Shown: positions 41,767 through 53,210 of the stretch, piece after piece
Position numbering within the stretch: the stretch's first letter is position 1
Layout: each line of letters begins with the position of its first letter
Source of the DNA: Didymella arachidicola
Lineage: Eukaryota; Ascomycota; Dothideomycetes; Pleosporales; Didymellaceae
Direction of reading: 5' to 3'
NCBI GenBank assembly: GCA_016630955.3
Contig: CM049987.1
Coordinates: 2,728,001-2,792,000 of the forward strand
DNA length: 64,000 nucleotides
Translations under genes and position numbers: made by a program
Notes under the pieces: model-generated
Seen by the model: only the letters and a program-made list of their open reading frames with translations
What the model was told of the DNA's origin: nothing
Databases searched by the model: none

Positions 41767-44331
41767 ATGGCGATCCCTTCCCCTTCCACGTTGGTGATGC
41801 CTGAGTTGAGCGAGGTTCTCGCGCGCATTGGCCTCTCGACGTACCTCACAACATTATACGAGAATGGGTTTCGCAACTGGGATACAGTAGTCGACATCAC
41901 CGAGGAGGATCTCACCACGTTGAACTTCAAGCTCGGCCATCGTCGAGCTCTGCAACGCGAGATTGCTACGTGGCGTGGAGTCCCACAAACGCTGTCGCTG
42001 GACCTGGATGCCACATCCCCTGAACCTATTCCCATATCAACTTCTGCTCTGGAGACATTAGCACGGCAGCAAACGACACTGCCACCGCGCGAGAAGAGGC
42101 GGTACAGGCGCCATCCTCGAGCAGACACTCACGCACCCAAGAAGCCCAAGACAGCTTGTATGCATAGCACAAGTCCTGTCGCTTGTACGTAGTTAACAGA
42201 TAATAGACGTGAACTTTGCCGACCAGCTGCGTACTGATCCCGAAGTCAGCCAACTCTCCTTTGTACACATTGCCAGAGAAGTTGGGAAAAGATGGCAGGA
42301 GCTCCCACTCGAGCAAAAGCGGGTGTGGGAGAGCAATGCGGCCCGCGCCATGCAGGAGTACGAATCTCAGATGGACGAGTACAAGAAGACCGATGAATGG
42401 CGCAAGTACCAGGCGTACCTGAACGACTTCAAGGCACAGCAAGCGCAGCCAACCAACGGCAAGCGGCAACCCTTGAACCGGACGATGTCTCACAGCACCA
42501 GGGAACACTCTCGTGCAAGCCCCGAGACACAGACACCAGAGAGCCCAAACTCTTCAGTGCCATCCTCTGTGTCGTCGTCCGGGACTGACGCTGAAGTATG
42601 CCACAACGCTCTCACCCTTGCATTCAGTGAGCTCATCTCACTGCGAGGAGAGATTCTGACTCAAGCTATACGACCATACGATGAGCACAATCTGCCGTCC
42701 GAGGAATTAGCGAGACGATCCATGTATGCATTCATACGAGGCACAGGCTCGCTTGTGTTCATGTGGACCTATGAACAGGCGAATGAGATCCTCGATCGCA
42801 TATACCGACCCAAAGGCGCGATTGATGCTATGGACTTGGCAGAATGCTTCACTATCGCCGCCATGGGTGCGCATTACGATATGGATTGCTTCCCAGATCG
42901 CATACGAAAGGTTCTGTATGCGTCCGGCACCCTCTACTTCCACGAACGGACCGCACGGACTGATTACATGCGCACCATGCGGCTACTGCTGTCGACGTCG
43001 TTCTACGCATTGCTTGAAAAGCACATGAGCGCGAGGTACCTGATCGGTATGTACAGCACTAAATCTATCATATCGATATGCTGACAAACTCCAGTTGCTG
43101 GTTTGCAGATCGGCCGTTGGAAGTGCCCGCCTGTTCATCAAACGCCGGCAGGCGCTGTGGACGAGGCATGGCGAAAGATCTACAGGAGTCTGATCTTCAT
43201 GGACAGTTGGCTCTCATACACGCTAGGCTACAGCTCAGAAGCCACACCGCAAGACATCCAAGTACGCGTGAGCCCCAACAATGATCATTACGTGTCTGAC
43301 CAGAAACAGGCTGCTTGCACTCCTGGGCGCCTGGCTTCGGACACGATTGACGAGCTCATTCATGCACAGACAAGCAAGATTGGTCTGGTTGCAGCAGAGA
43401 TCGCTAAGACTTTGGCTGCGCCAGAGTTGGCTACTCGCGAGAACGTGCTCATGCTCACGCAGAAGCTGGAGACATGGCGCAACGAGGTGCCGCTGATTCT
43501 GCAGCTTCCGACACTCACCTCGGAAGGGCCGTCTGAACTATCGCTGTATCAGAGACGGGCAATTCTCATGGTGCACGTGAGTATATCCAACACATCTAGC
43601 TGAGCCCACACTAACAGTATTGTCAGATCATGTACCTGGGAGCTGTCATCCTCATCTATCGCCAGCTGCTGGTCGCCACCGCAGAAGGCCAGCTCACAGA
43701 CGGCGCTTCGAACAGCCTGACTTTCTCCAGCGAGGACACACGAGGATTCCGGAACGAATGCGCCATAGCTGGCCAGACCATCGCGCGCATCCTACGGCTG
43801 ATCGCCTTCGACGGTACACTAACGCGGCGGTGCTGGCTGATCATGTAAGCCTCCCACCCCCAATCAAGCACCTCTCTTGCTAACACGGGTCCCAGCTACT
43901 GGGCATTCACAGCCGCCATCGTCCTCCTCCACAGCGTCTCAACCAAGCTCCTCGACGGCCAGTTCGAAAACGTAGAAACAGACCTCAGCTTCGCCAGAGA
44001 CTGCATGGACATGCTCGAGCCCTGCCGCGCCGTCGAACCCATCGCAGCAAAATACCTCGACACCCTCTGGCCGCTGTACGACTCCCTGCGCGACGTGCAC
44101 CAGCGTATGCTCGGCCGCGCAAAAACCAGCATCTTCTCCCTCCTGCAGTCGGATCCCAACCGCATGAGCCCGCCTCTCGCTGCTTCCAAACACGAAATGG
44201 GACCTATTTCAGAGAAGCTTTCGATTCTGCTCACTGACCCGTTTGGCCGCAAGCAGAACTTTACAGGCGACGGGAGTATGCGGCGCTTGCTGAATGCTGA
44301 TGGGTCTTGTTCGGTGTTCTGGTGGAAATGA
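41767..44331 (+). CDS. Transcription factor with SAM domain, HMG box and fungal regulator domain
   Basis: Exons are 41767-42157, 42207-43046, 43095-43576 (probably with a further in-frame 48-nt intron at 43262-43309, GTACGC...AACAG), 43627-43844 and 43896-44331. This gives about 772 aa. Residues about 10-70 look like a sterile alpha motif (LSEVLARIGLSTYLTTLYENG and LGHRRALQREI). A basic linker leads to an HMG box (PKKPKTAYVNFADQLR, FVHIAREVGKRWQELP, KRVWESNAARAMQEYESQM), where intron 1 falls inside the first helix at Tyr131. After a Ser/Thr/Pro spacer, the C-terminal 500 residues match the helical regulatory domain normally found behind Zn2Cys6 domains in fungal regulators (ECFTIAAMGAHYDMD, QTSKIGLVAAEIAKTLAAPE, LYQRRAILMVHIMYLGAVIL). 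The HMG box therefore seems to replace the zinc cluster as DNA-binding module. It is predicted to be nuclear; targets are unknown. Confidence 0.88.
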
Positions 44332-45857
44332 AGTAGGCGTTTGAGAAGCCAAAGGCGCAGCCGCAGGCGCAGCGGAGTCGACTCTAAGATACCCAATGCT
44401 ACACAAACCCCTTCCTGCAATCGCAGCTGAACCGCTTGAAACAACTGCATCCTTTGTCAGCCTGCAATGAAGCGAGACTCGCGTACCGTTCCGCAGTATC
44501 CCTAATCACTTGGCTTCTAATCACGATGATAGTCCGCCACGCCACGCCATACAAACTCTCGTGTGCTAGTCTGGCTGATGGTCGGTACCTGACTAGTCTA
44601 GTCTAGCGATGAGGCTGAGTTTGCGTTCTAGACGCAGCTGAGTCTACCACACGTGCCTACGAGCATTGAGTCCTGCAACCGCGGCGATAAAGTATGAGTA
44701 TTAGTGTAGAGCAGACTGTTTTGAGTACCTATCGAAGCAGCACCGTCGCACTGATGCGAGCGTAACCAAAACCACATCATTACTGATATCGATATTGAAG
44801 TGCAGATCACGTGCTCCCTGCTTACTTGGCTTGCTAATAACTCTACCTTTCTATTTCCGCACTCGCGAGCTATCTATTGCTGGGTCCAAATCCAACGCAG
44901 CACAGGACCCTGGTTTCGATGAAGATTGCAGATTATGGCTACAACAAAGCATGCTGGTGTCCGTGTTCAGAGACCTGCTTTGCATCCGCCGGTCAAAGGG
45001 TAATTAGCGCGGCCTTGATCGAGCACGCGGCGGCGGCGCAGATATCTCGATACCTCACCACTGCAATCGATAGCCTCAAGACCAAGTCTGTACGCGAGGG
45101 ATAGCAGAAGATGGCGTTCTGTTCAGCCTCGCCCGAGCTTCCATGGAACATAATAAACTTGATTAATGCGTACCGGTATGTTTATGACGGGCCTCACGGG
45201 CCACGGCCGCGCAAGCAAGCACTGCTTATCGCTATCGAATGTGTTTCAGCTGCCTCCCACGGGTGGTACTGTACAATGTACAGTAAACACGGTTGTTTTC
45301 AAACATGGCGAGCAGATGGCATGAGGTAGGCATGCGGCTGCGTGGTTTCCCCCAGACATTCGCTGTCTGATTATCTGCCGTGATATGTGATATCGCAATC
45401 GCAGTCTCGCCCCCCCCCCCCTCCCCACTCCTGCACACAATGCACGACCAACACACACACAGCGCCTACATTTCATTTCACACTTTCAGCCGCACAATCG
45501 CTCATCAGGTCAACGCACGATTTGATAGCGCGGGGCGCTCATGCGCTTGTGTGTGTGGTCGGAGAGTTTGCGGCTCGATTGGGAAAGGAGAAGGGTCTCG
45601 ATGCACCGCGGGACTCTGGTTGGCGTGGGTGAGTGGAGCGCCGGACCCGTGCCGCGAGCAGCGTCATTTTGTTGAAATGGGTACAATAGGGTTGGGGGGT
45701 CCCTTTTGCTCTTACTCTTGCTCTTGCTCTGCACGTTTGACGTTTTTTTTTATCTTGTTAAACTGCTGGTTGGTTTTGCTGCTGGTGACTTGGACGCGTA
45801 GATTTGAGCAGAGCTTATCGATGCGCGAGCGGGGATACGAGACCATTACAGAACACC
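44332..45857. other. Intergenic region with poly-C run
   Basis: A 1.5-kb gap without a supported gene. It includes a run of 12 C at 45410-45421 and a CT-rich stretch near 45700-45740, both likely promoter sequence of the next gene. Confidence 0.45.
45410..45421 (+). repeat. Poly-C run
   Basis: Twelve consecutive C, followed by more pyrimidines. Such runs are prone to replication slippage and sequencing error. Confidence 0.9.
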
Positions 45858-46941
45858 ATGTTGGGCCTGGCGAGTGAGGAACTAAGGCCTTTTGTGATTC
45901 CGGCGGAGGATGTTGAAGTGTTGGATAAGTCAGAGGCGTTTGGTGTGTTGAGGGATTATCTTGCGAGAGAGACGAGGTATGTTGGCGTTGGTCAACGCGG
46001 TTCCTGTTCAATGTTCGGTTGGGCACTTGAGTACATACGCTGACCCCCCCGCCAGCTTCTGTGCGCAGCACGATGAATGCGACGCGCAAACTAAAGAGGC
46101 GTGGGTACTGCAGCGCGATCTGTTGCACGCGCTGGTGATGCCGGTGCTGGAGCTGTTCAACCAGGCTACAGCGCTCGCTGAGGCTGCGCTGTGTACCCAC
46201 AAAAGCGAAGATCTGGAGCTAGCGTTTGCTGGGGAGGCCCGGGGCGCGTTTCTGTGTCTGCAGTGCTTTGTGGATGAGGAGGAGGATTGGTGCAGGACAC
46301 GAGGCTGTCCGGGTAAGATGCTTTTTTGACGGCTGCGGACATGGCGCTGACGAAGTATAGCGTGCATTACGTCTGCGACGATGAGCACAGAATCCCACCT
46401 CCGCCTCACTATCGCCGCGTCCCTCCTATCCACGTCTTCGGTCGCAACACCGGCCACCACGCCGTCGGGCGAAGCCCCAGCGCCCTGTCGCGCGCTGCCT
46501 CCCCTCCCTCACATCCTCCCCGCCCTGCGCGATGCGCTCGCCTCCGATCCCTTCTGGGGCCCAGACCACTGGCCGTACCTGCTCTCGCGCGCGACCCAAC
46601 TCTCGGCGGGCATCCAGGCCCTGATCAGCGAATGCGTAGACCTAGAATCGCTCGTGTCGTCGCCCGCGGGCGACCGCACTGCGTTCCTCGGCGGAAAGCG
46701 CAGCTTCACGACTCCTGGGCTGCAGTACACGAGCGCGCCGAGCGAGGAGAAGGGCGTCAAGCTGAGGAAGAGCAAGTTGGCGAAGAGGCAGCTGCGGCTC
46801 GAGAGGGAGGAGATTGAGCTGATGAGGCGCGTGGCGATGCAGTGCTGGGCGAAAGCGAAGCTGCCCAAGGGATTGAGGGGGGAGGTGTTGGGATGGTGGG
46901 GTGGTGAGAGTAAGAGGCGGAGGAGTTTGACCTGTCCGTGA
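45858..46941 (+). CDS. Conserved Cys-rich hypothetical protein
   Basis: Exons 45858-45976, 46056-46312 and 46361-46941, with introns of 79 and 48 nt, give 318 aa. The middle part has regularly placed cysteines: FCAQHDEC near residue 42, then CLQCFVDEEEDWCRTRGCPAC (C-x2-C-x8-C-x4-C-x2-C). The last Cys pair is completed across intron 2, which suggests a zinc-binding module. A helical segment (AWVLQRDLLHALVMPVLELF) sits between. The C-terminus has a charged helix (KLRKSKLAKRQLRLEREEIE). It resembles a widespread but unnamed Pezizomycotina family as far as I can judge. No function is assigned. The 3' end is partly duplicated just downstream (see repeat). Confidence 0.75.
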
Positions 46942-46991
46942 TTGGGACAAGAGGGAGGTGACGGTAAGAAGTGGAGGAGTTTGACCTGTCC
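46911..46991 (+). repeat. Imperfect 27-bp direct repeat at a 3' gene end
   Basis: Copies at 46911-46937 and 46965-46991 differ at two positions, both transitions. The first copy encodes the last residues before the stop of the Cys-rich gene and the second lies in its 3' UTR. The offset is 54 bp. Confidence 0.8.
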
Positions 46992-48086
46992 ATAATAATA
47001 ACCATATGGTCTGGTCTGGCCTAACCCGGAGTACATTTAGAACGGCGTTTGGGATGGCTGCATTAGATACCACGCATTGCCTGCTTGGAGGCTCATTTGC
47101 CTTGTCTGGTCGATTAGAAATTTAGAATACATGACTGCATTCTCGACAACACCACACACGGTCCTATGACGTCTTCTACCCACACAAGTGACAGCACACA
47201 GCGGTCGCTGCAAAACATGTGTATACGCAGGGATGCGGTAAGTCCAAGTTCAGCAGCAGGTCCATGCGCGAAGAAGCAATAACAAAGACGACGCGTTGCC
47301 CAGCCATTTCGACGGAGTGTTGGTGTGATTAGGCAGTACACTTGGAAACATGGAAAGAGGTGTTTCGTGGTACGACGATCAGGGATCCCGGCGTAGCAAC
47401 CGAGCGATCCTGTTTGCATCCCGCATCCTGATTCCTGAGCGCCGTGCCACAGTTGCGAGACGAGTCAGTCAGTTGATTGAGGAAGCGGAAGTCAACGCGT
47501 GGATCATGATTAATCATGTCGAAGATGCAGCATGCCGTGAACAATTGACGATGCAGAATGCCGTGTTGGTGAGGAGACGAGACACGACAACAACACGACG
47601 CTGTCAGCGCACACTGGGAAGGTGACGCAGTTGGAGGTGCAAGACAAAGGTGTCGCAGGGATGGGTCTGGCAGGCGCTCGGATTAGAAACCGGGCTGGCG
47701 CGCATCTGCAAGCATCTGCAAGGTGCTGCAAGGTACAGGTGGGTGAGTGCAGCGAGCAAATGGTAGGGCGAGGGCAGGGACGCATGGGGCATGGCGGATT
47801 CGCGGGGCTGCGGCGAGGTTGGGTAGCGCATGCACCAGCCACTCGAGTACGCAAGACATACTAATGTACCCGTCGACGACGTCGAGTGCAGCCGTGGGAC
47901 TCGTTCCGGCGCAGCTGCCAGTCACTCTTTTCTTCGACTTCGACACATCGACTTGTACTCGACAGTGCTTCGTCGCGACTCTGAATCCACATTGCATCGA
48001 CCTCGACCTCGACCTCGCATGGACACGCGCACCTCGCCCACCTCGACCCGACCACGCTCGCTCCTCGACAGCTCACTCGGCGGCCC
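46942..48086. other. Intergenic region, promoter of C2-domain gene
   Basis: A 1.1-kb gap. No supported gene. The last 200 bp are rich in CTCGAC repeats leading into the GC-rich coding region. Confidence 0.45.
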
Positions 48087-50906
48087 ATGGCGGCCAAACT
48101 CAACATGGCGGCGTTTGGCGGCGCGCACACGGCGGGCATCTTCTCGGACATGACGGTCGACGGGCCCGTCATCGGCACGCTCGTGGCCATCATCGACCGG
48201 GCGCGCAACCTGCCCAACAAGCGCACCATGGGCAAGCAGGACCCGTACTGCGCCGCCCGCCTCGGCAAGGAGGCCAAGAAGACGGCGACGGACAAGCGCG
48301 GCGGGCAGACGCCGCGGTGGTGAGTCGACAGAAACACGGCCCCGTGTGAGGAGGACGACTAACATGCCGCCAGGGACCAGGAGCTGCGCTTCACCGTCCA
48401 CGACTCGCCCGACTACCACCGCATCAAGGTCTCCGTCTTCAACGACGACCGCAAGACGGAGCTGATCGGCGACACCTTCATCGCCCTGCACGGCGTCATC
48501 CACCCGGGCGGCGGCCAGTCGGATGGCTGGCACACGCTCGACTGCAAGGGCAAGTACGCCGGCGAGATCCGCATCGAGTTCACCTACTACGACACCCGCC
48601 CCAAGGCCGAGAAGCCCGCCGCCGAGAGGAAGAGGGACGCGGGCCCGCCCGAGGGCGCGAGTCCTGCAGCGAGCGGGCCGCGAGGAGCGCGAGGCGCAAG
48701 AGGAGCCCGCGAGAGCACCCCCATCAAGCGCCGACCGCTGCCGTCGGACCCGACTGCGGCGGCGACGCCCTCGCCCACCGGCACCGCCAGCACCGCCAGC
48801 ACCACCGCCTCCGAGCCCCGCGGGCTGCAGGGCGTGCGCGCTGGGCCGCGTGAAATGGGCGCGCCCCGTCACGCCGACCAGCCAGTGCCGCCGCTGCAGC
48901 CCAGCCGACGACCCATGCCCGAGTCCTCGCCCGTCACCGCCAGCGCCGCACCGGACCCGCGCACCTCGAACCCCAGCCTGGCCCAGCCCAGCGAGGACTT
49001 CGACATGTCCTACGCCGCCCCGAAGCCCTACGAGGTGAAGCCCGTCGACGCCCTGCCGCGTCACCTCGCAGACGCAGCACACGGCCGCACCCTCTCGCAG
49101 GACGACCTCCGCTTGCAGCGCGCCCACGCCCAGCCGCCGCCCGCAGACGCCGTCCACGCCCACTCGGCCCCCGTCGTGCCCACGCAGCACTCGTACGAGC
49201 TCGACCAGTGCTACCCAAACACGCACGCTCCTTCCCACCCCCACGATCCCTACGACGACCCCTCGTACCACGTCGCCCCGCTGCGCTCGAGCCGCAGCAA
49301 CCTGCGCAACCACGACCAGCCCTCGCCAGCCGACCAGTTCCGCCCCAACAGCTACATCGAGCCCTCGTACGACGACACCCACTCGCGCCGCCGACAGAGC
49401 GCCATGCAGCCCACCGTCGAGGACGAGGACTTGGACCTGCCCCCGCCCCCGCCCGCCCACAGGAAGGACGCCGCCACGATTCCGCACAAGCACTCGTACA
49501 CGTCGTCGAACCCATACGCCAGCGACTCGCCGGCGCCTGAGCCTGCCTACGATCTGCACCGCCAGCCCTATGCGGCCCCCGACTACGACTACCGCCAGCC
49601 CACAGAGCGCCGCTACACGCACCCTCGTCCCACCGTGCAGACCAACAGCCGGCCCGTGTCCCGCGACACCATGGCCCCCTCGCCTCTGCGGCAGGAGACT
49701 TCGCTGCCAGCTGCGCTCGTTGTGGGCTTCGACGCCTCTCGAGGTCAGAGAGACTCGTACCACGCACCCCCAGCCTACGACACACCTCCGCGCCTGCGAC
49801 AGTACTCCGAGCCCGCTGAATACCGAGCTCCACCCGAGTACACCACGCCCGTCCAGCCGCACGAGCTGGTCCACTACCAGTCTCAGCCGCCTCAAGACTC
49901 GTACTACGACCACGAACCGCCCGAGGAGCCTCGCCAGAGATCCCCCGTCAACGAGTACGCGCCCGTGTACAGACCCCGTGCTCACAGCCCGAACCCAAGA
50001 CCTCGGGGCCACAGCCCTCTCCCGAGCCCGCGACACTCTCCCAGTCCAGTCGACGAGCGCGCCTCCCGCATACCAGCGCGAAGCATGCCGACTCGCAAGT
50101 CAGTCTCGCCGCGCCCACCGCCCCCAGAGGACGACTTCAGCCAGCGCCGCCTCTCTGGCGTTCCCTTTGGTCCGGACGACTTCAACGTACTGAACCCATC
50201 GCTCGCAAAGCCCGCTTCTGACGAGCCCGAGCGTCCAGGATCCAGCATGGAGTACAACGACAAAGGCCAGATCGTAACCTTCAGTGGTCGCGTCGTCGAC
50301 GCCTCGGACCACCTGCCCATTGACAACTGGGCCCCTGAACCAGAGCCCAAGGGCACCGTCAAGGAAAAAGCGCCCCGCATCCGCGCCCAGTTGAACGGAA
50401 GTCGCGGACTGCAAGACGCAGCGACGAGGGAGGAGAAGTACCGCCGCGACCGCGCCGAGCGAGAGCGCATCAGGAGTGCAGCAGACGTCACGTTCGGCAC
50501 CACCGAGCAGCCCAGCCAAGCCCTCGTCATGACCAGACGCCCCGACTTCGACGCCTCCAACGCCCTCGTCCTCGCCGACCGCGACACCTACGACCGCCGC
50601 CCCGTATCCAGGGGCTACGACTCCTCCCCGCGCCCCGTATCCCGAGGCTACGACTCACAGCGCCCGACGTCGAGGGGCTACGAGCAGAGCAGCCGCTCGA
50701 GGGAGGCGCTTAGGGAGCGCCACACGCCGAACAGCCATGGAAGCTACGGGAGGTCCGCACCGCCTATCCCCGCCAAGATCCCGCTTGATCGCGGTATGCA
50801 GGAGGACACGGCGCTCAGTCTGGAGTTGCAGAGCATCGACATCGGGCCTGGCACTGGGGGACGCAGACCCCGGACTAGGGGCAGGGAGTACGGGGCGTAT
50901 GTGTGA
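48087..50906 (+). CDS. C2-domain protein, Fic1/Inn1-like cytokinesis factor
   Basis: Exons 48087-48319 and 48374-50906 with a 54-nt intron give 921 aa. An N-terminal C2 domain (about residues 25-135) contains GTLVAIIDRARNLPNKRTMG, KQDPYCAARLG, TPRWDQELRFTVHD and GDTFIALHGVIHPGGG. A very long Pro/Ser/Tyr-rich disordered tail follows, with many PxxP motifs that could bind SH3 domains. One N-terminal C2 domain plus proline-rich tail is the layout of S. pombe Fic1 and budding-yeast Inn1, which act at the division ring and septum. Near the C-terminus the motif RPVSRGYD recurs three times. The gene is GC-rich with strong codon bias, creating a spurious 704-codon antisense frame. A later Met (48105) is an alternative start. 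Confidence 0.85.
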
Positions 50907-51329
50907 GGCACGGCGAATGGACCGAGTCACGACGGAGTGAGTCAACCAAGTCGTGTACAATGTGGGAAGTGGCATGGCATGTACGATACACACGCATTAT
51001 AGATTTTACACAGCAGTCAGCACGCTGGCTTCGTAGTTGAACTTGGGACACGGGCGCATGGGAAACGAGAGGCGCTGGATAGGATAGGATAGGATAGGAT
51101 ACCCGCATCGCAGACAATGCACCTTTGTTCTCTTTCCAATACGTTTGTTTCACCCATCCATCAAACCATACTAGGCGTGGAGTGTTACTGTGGATAGGGT
51201 GTTGAGCGCGGGGTGCTGGATTGGGGAGGATCGAGGGACTCATGTGAGATGTGGTGGTGGTTGACGAGGAGCATTCAAGACCATGGGCAAATGTTAACGA
51301 CACAAAGTCCCCCCGCACCAACCCTAAAC
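50907..51329. other. Convergent intergenic region with microsatellite
   Basis: A 423-bp gap between two 3' ends. It contains a pentanucleotide repeat listed separately and long C-rich tracts toward the transporter gene. Confidence 0.5.
51077..51101 (+). repeat. AGGAT microsatellite, about five units
   Basis: GGATAGGATAGGATAGGATA: the pentamer AGGAT is tandemly repeated about five times without interruption. Confidence 0.9.
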
Positions 51330-53210
51330 CTATACCTCACCCCCCTTCCCACTCTCACTCCCCTCTTTCATTACTCCCCCCTCTTTCCTCACTCTCCCCC
51401 CCCCCTTCCCAAACTCCCTCGCTCCTACCCCTCCCCGAAACAACCCATCAATCTCCCCAAACGTCCTCCCCCTCGTCTCCGGCAACCGCCAAAAACTCCA
51501 CCCCAACCCCAACCCCGCGGTCCCCGCCCAGAAAAACCCCGCCTTAGCGCCCCACGCCCACGCGCTCGGATTCAGCATGCGCGGCGTAACAACATTCGTC
51601 ACAATACCAGACACATTATAGCAGTTGCGCGCGATGGCTATGGTCTTGGAGCGCAGGCGCGTCGAGGGGATTTCGGAGACGAGGACGTAGCACACCGGGC
51701 CGAGGGTGGCGTCGTAGACGGCTGTGAAGAGGAGGAGGAGGGCGGCGATGGACCAGGGGATTGCTGTGGTTGATGGGGGGAGGCAGGCGAGGGTGCCGAT
51801 GAGGAGGATGGGGACGAGGGTTGCGAGTTGGCCTGTGAGGTAGATTGTTCGGCGGCCGAGGTAAGTAAGAAAGAGCCAGGAGAGGAGGACGCCGACGAGG
51901 CCGAGGGTGAATTGCGTGAGGGACATTGTGAAGGCGTGGGTGGCGCTGAGGCCGGCTTGTTCGTCTAGGGAGGGTTAGAGTGCGGGTTTGGGGCGCGAGG
52001 GGGGAGGCTATGTACAGAAGTAGGTTGAGAAACCCATCAAGGTGCTGCCGCAGAGGGTCTGGATGATCCACACCATGCATGTTATCTCGGTTCTGCGCCT
52101 GTCGACGCCCTTGAAGCAGTCGAGGTAGCCTGCTCCGGTTTCAGCTTCTTTTTCTCCGTCGTTGGTGAGCACGATTTGCTGAAAGGTCTGCTCCAGTCCC
52201 GCGTTGAAGTCGCTGTCTGACTCATTCCGACACTGTTTTCGCAGGCGGCGGAGCGAGTTTTGGGCTTCTTCGAAGCGGCTGTGTCGGACTAACCACCATG
52301 GGCTGTGCTCGAGTAAGGATACGATACGGTTCACGCCAATGGGGGAGTCGTACCTCTCTGGAGCCAGCGCTACGACTGTGAAAATCGGGATGGGAAAGGC
52401 CCACTGTAGGCCAAACGGGATTCTGTAGGCCCACTGCGAGTCGAGCGATAACATGGAGCGGAGCACAATGGATGCAACCAACTGTCCCATCACCCAACAC
52501 GCATTGACATATCTTCCCACGTTAGCTCCCATTCAAAAAGGTAGCACGCCGGACCAAGGAAATACGTACGTACTCAGATACCCCCTTAACCTAACAGGCA
52601 AGATATCCACCGCATACGTCGTGCTAATCGTCTGAAACACGCCCCACGGTGCACCCAACAAGCACTGTCCCACCAACAGCACCGGCTTCGTAGTCGCAAA
52701 GAAAGTGATAGATATAAACGCCGTGATCGCCGCCAGCCCAGCCATGAGCGTCTTGCGATACCCGATCTTCTCCGCCAGCCATCCAGCTAGGAACAATCCG
52801 ATGATCTGACCTGCCAACGCGCCGTTGACTAGAGCACTCTGCCATCCGGCGCTGATCTCGTAGTCGCCGTTGTGCTGCGGCGTGCCGAACTGTTGCAGGA
52901 AGGGGTCGAGAGAGTATAGGTTGGGCACGAGGATGGTGGAGTAGCCTTCCAGGATCAGCGTCAGGGAGAATAGGATGGACCAGGTTATCGCTTTGGAGTA
53001 TCGTCGGATGCATTGGGGTAGAGTCAGGCTCGCTTCGGTATCTTGCATTGTTGTCTGTGCGGTCGTGGGTAAACATGGCGTTTCTGAAGCGTACGTTGTA
53101 TTTGTGGGTGCGTTGGAGAAAATCGTCTTGTCCGAGCTGCCAGATATGGTTCTATCTTCGCGTTGCAGGGACTGTGGTGATACTCTCTCTTGCTTGCTGA
53201 TTGGTGTCAT
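51330..53210 (-). CDS. MFS sugar transporter, alpha-glucoside/maltose permease-like
   Basis: Exons 53210-52570, 52512-52016 and 51964-51330, with introns of 57 and 51 nt, give 590 aa. The 57-nt intron has a GAGCTAACG branch site. The protein has about 12 hydrophobic segments after a cytoplasmic N-tail of about 75 residues. Sugar-porter signatures are visible: WLAEKIGYRKTLMAG (loop 2-3), LPVRLRGYLSTYVNACWVMG, FPIPIFTVVALAPE followed by SPWWLVRHSRFEEAQNSLRR, and PETRGRTFGEIDGLF at the end of helix 12. The overall pattern (EGYSTILVPNLYSLDPFLQQFG) fits fungal alpha-glucoside permeases. It would import disaccharides by proton symport at the plasma membrane; the exact substrate is inferred only. 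The C-tail is Gly/Lys/Glu-rich low complexity. Confidence 0.92.

Noticed and set aside
47922..50036. 704-codon open frame on the minus strand
   Set aside because: It lies antisense to the GC-rich, strongly codon-biased C2-domain gene; its Arg/Gly/Val-rich composition is what the complement of such a gene produces, and no domain is visible.
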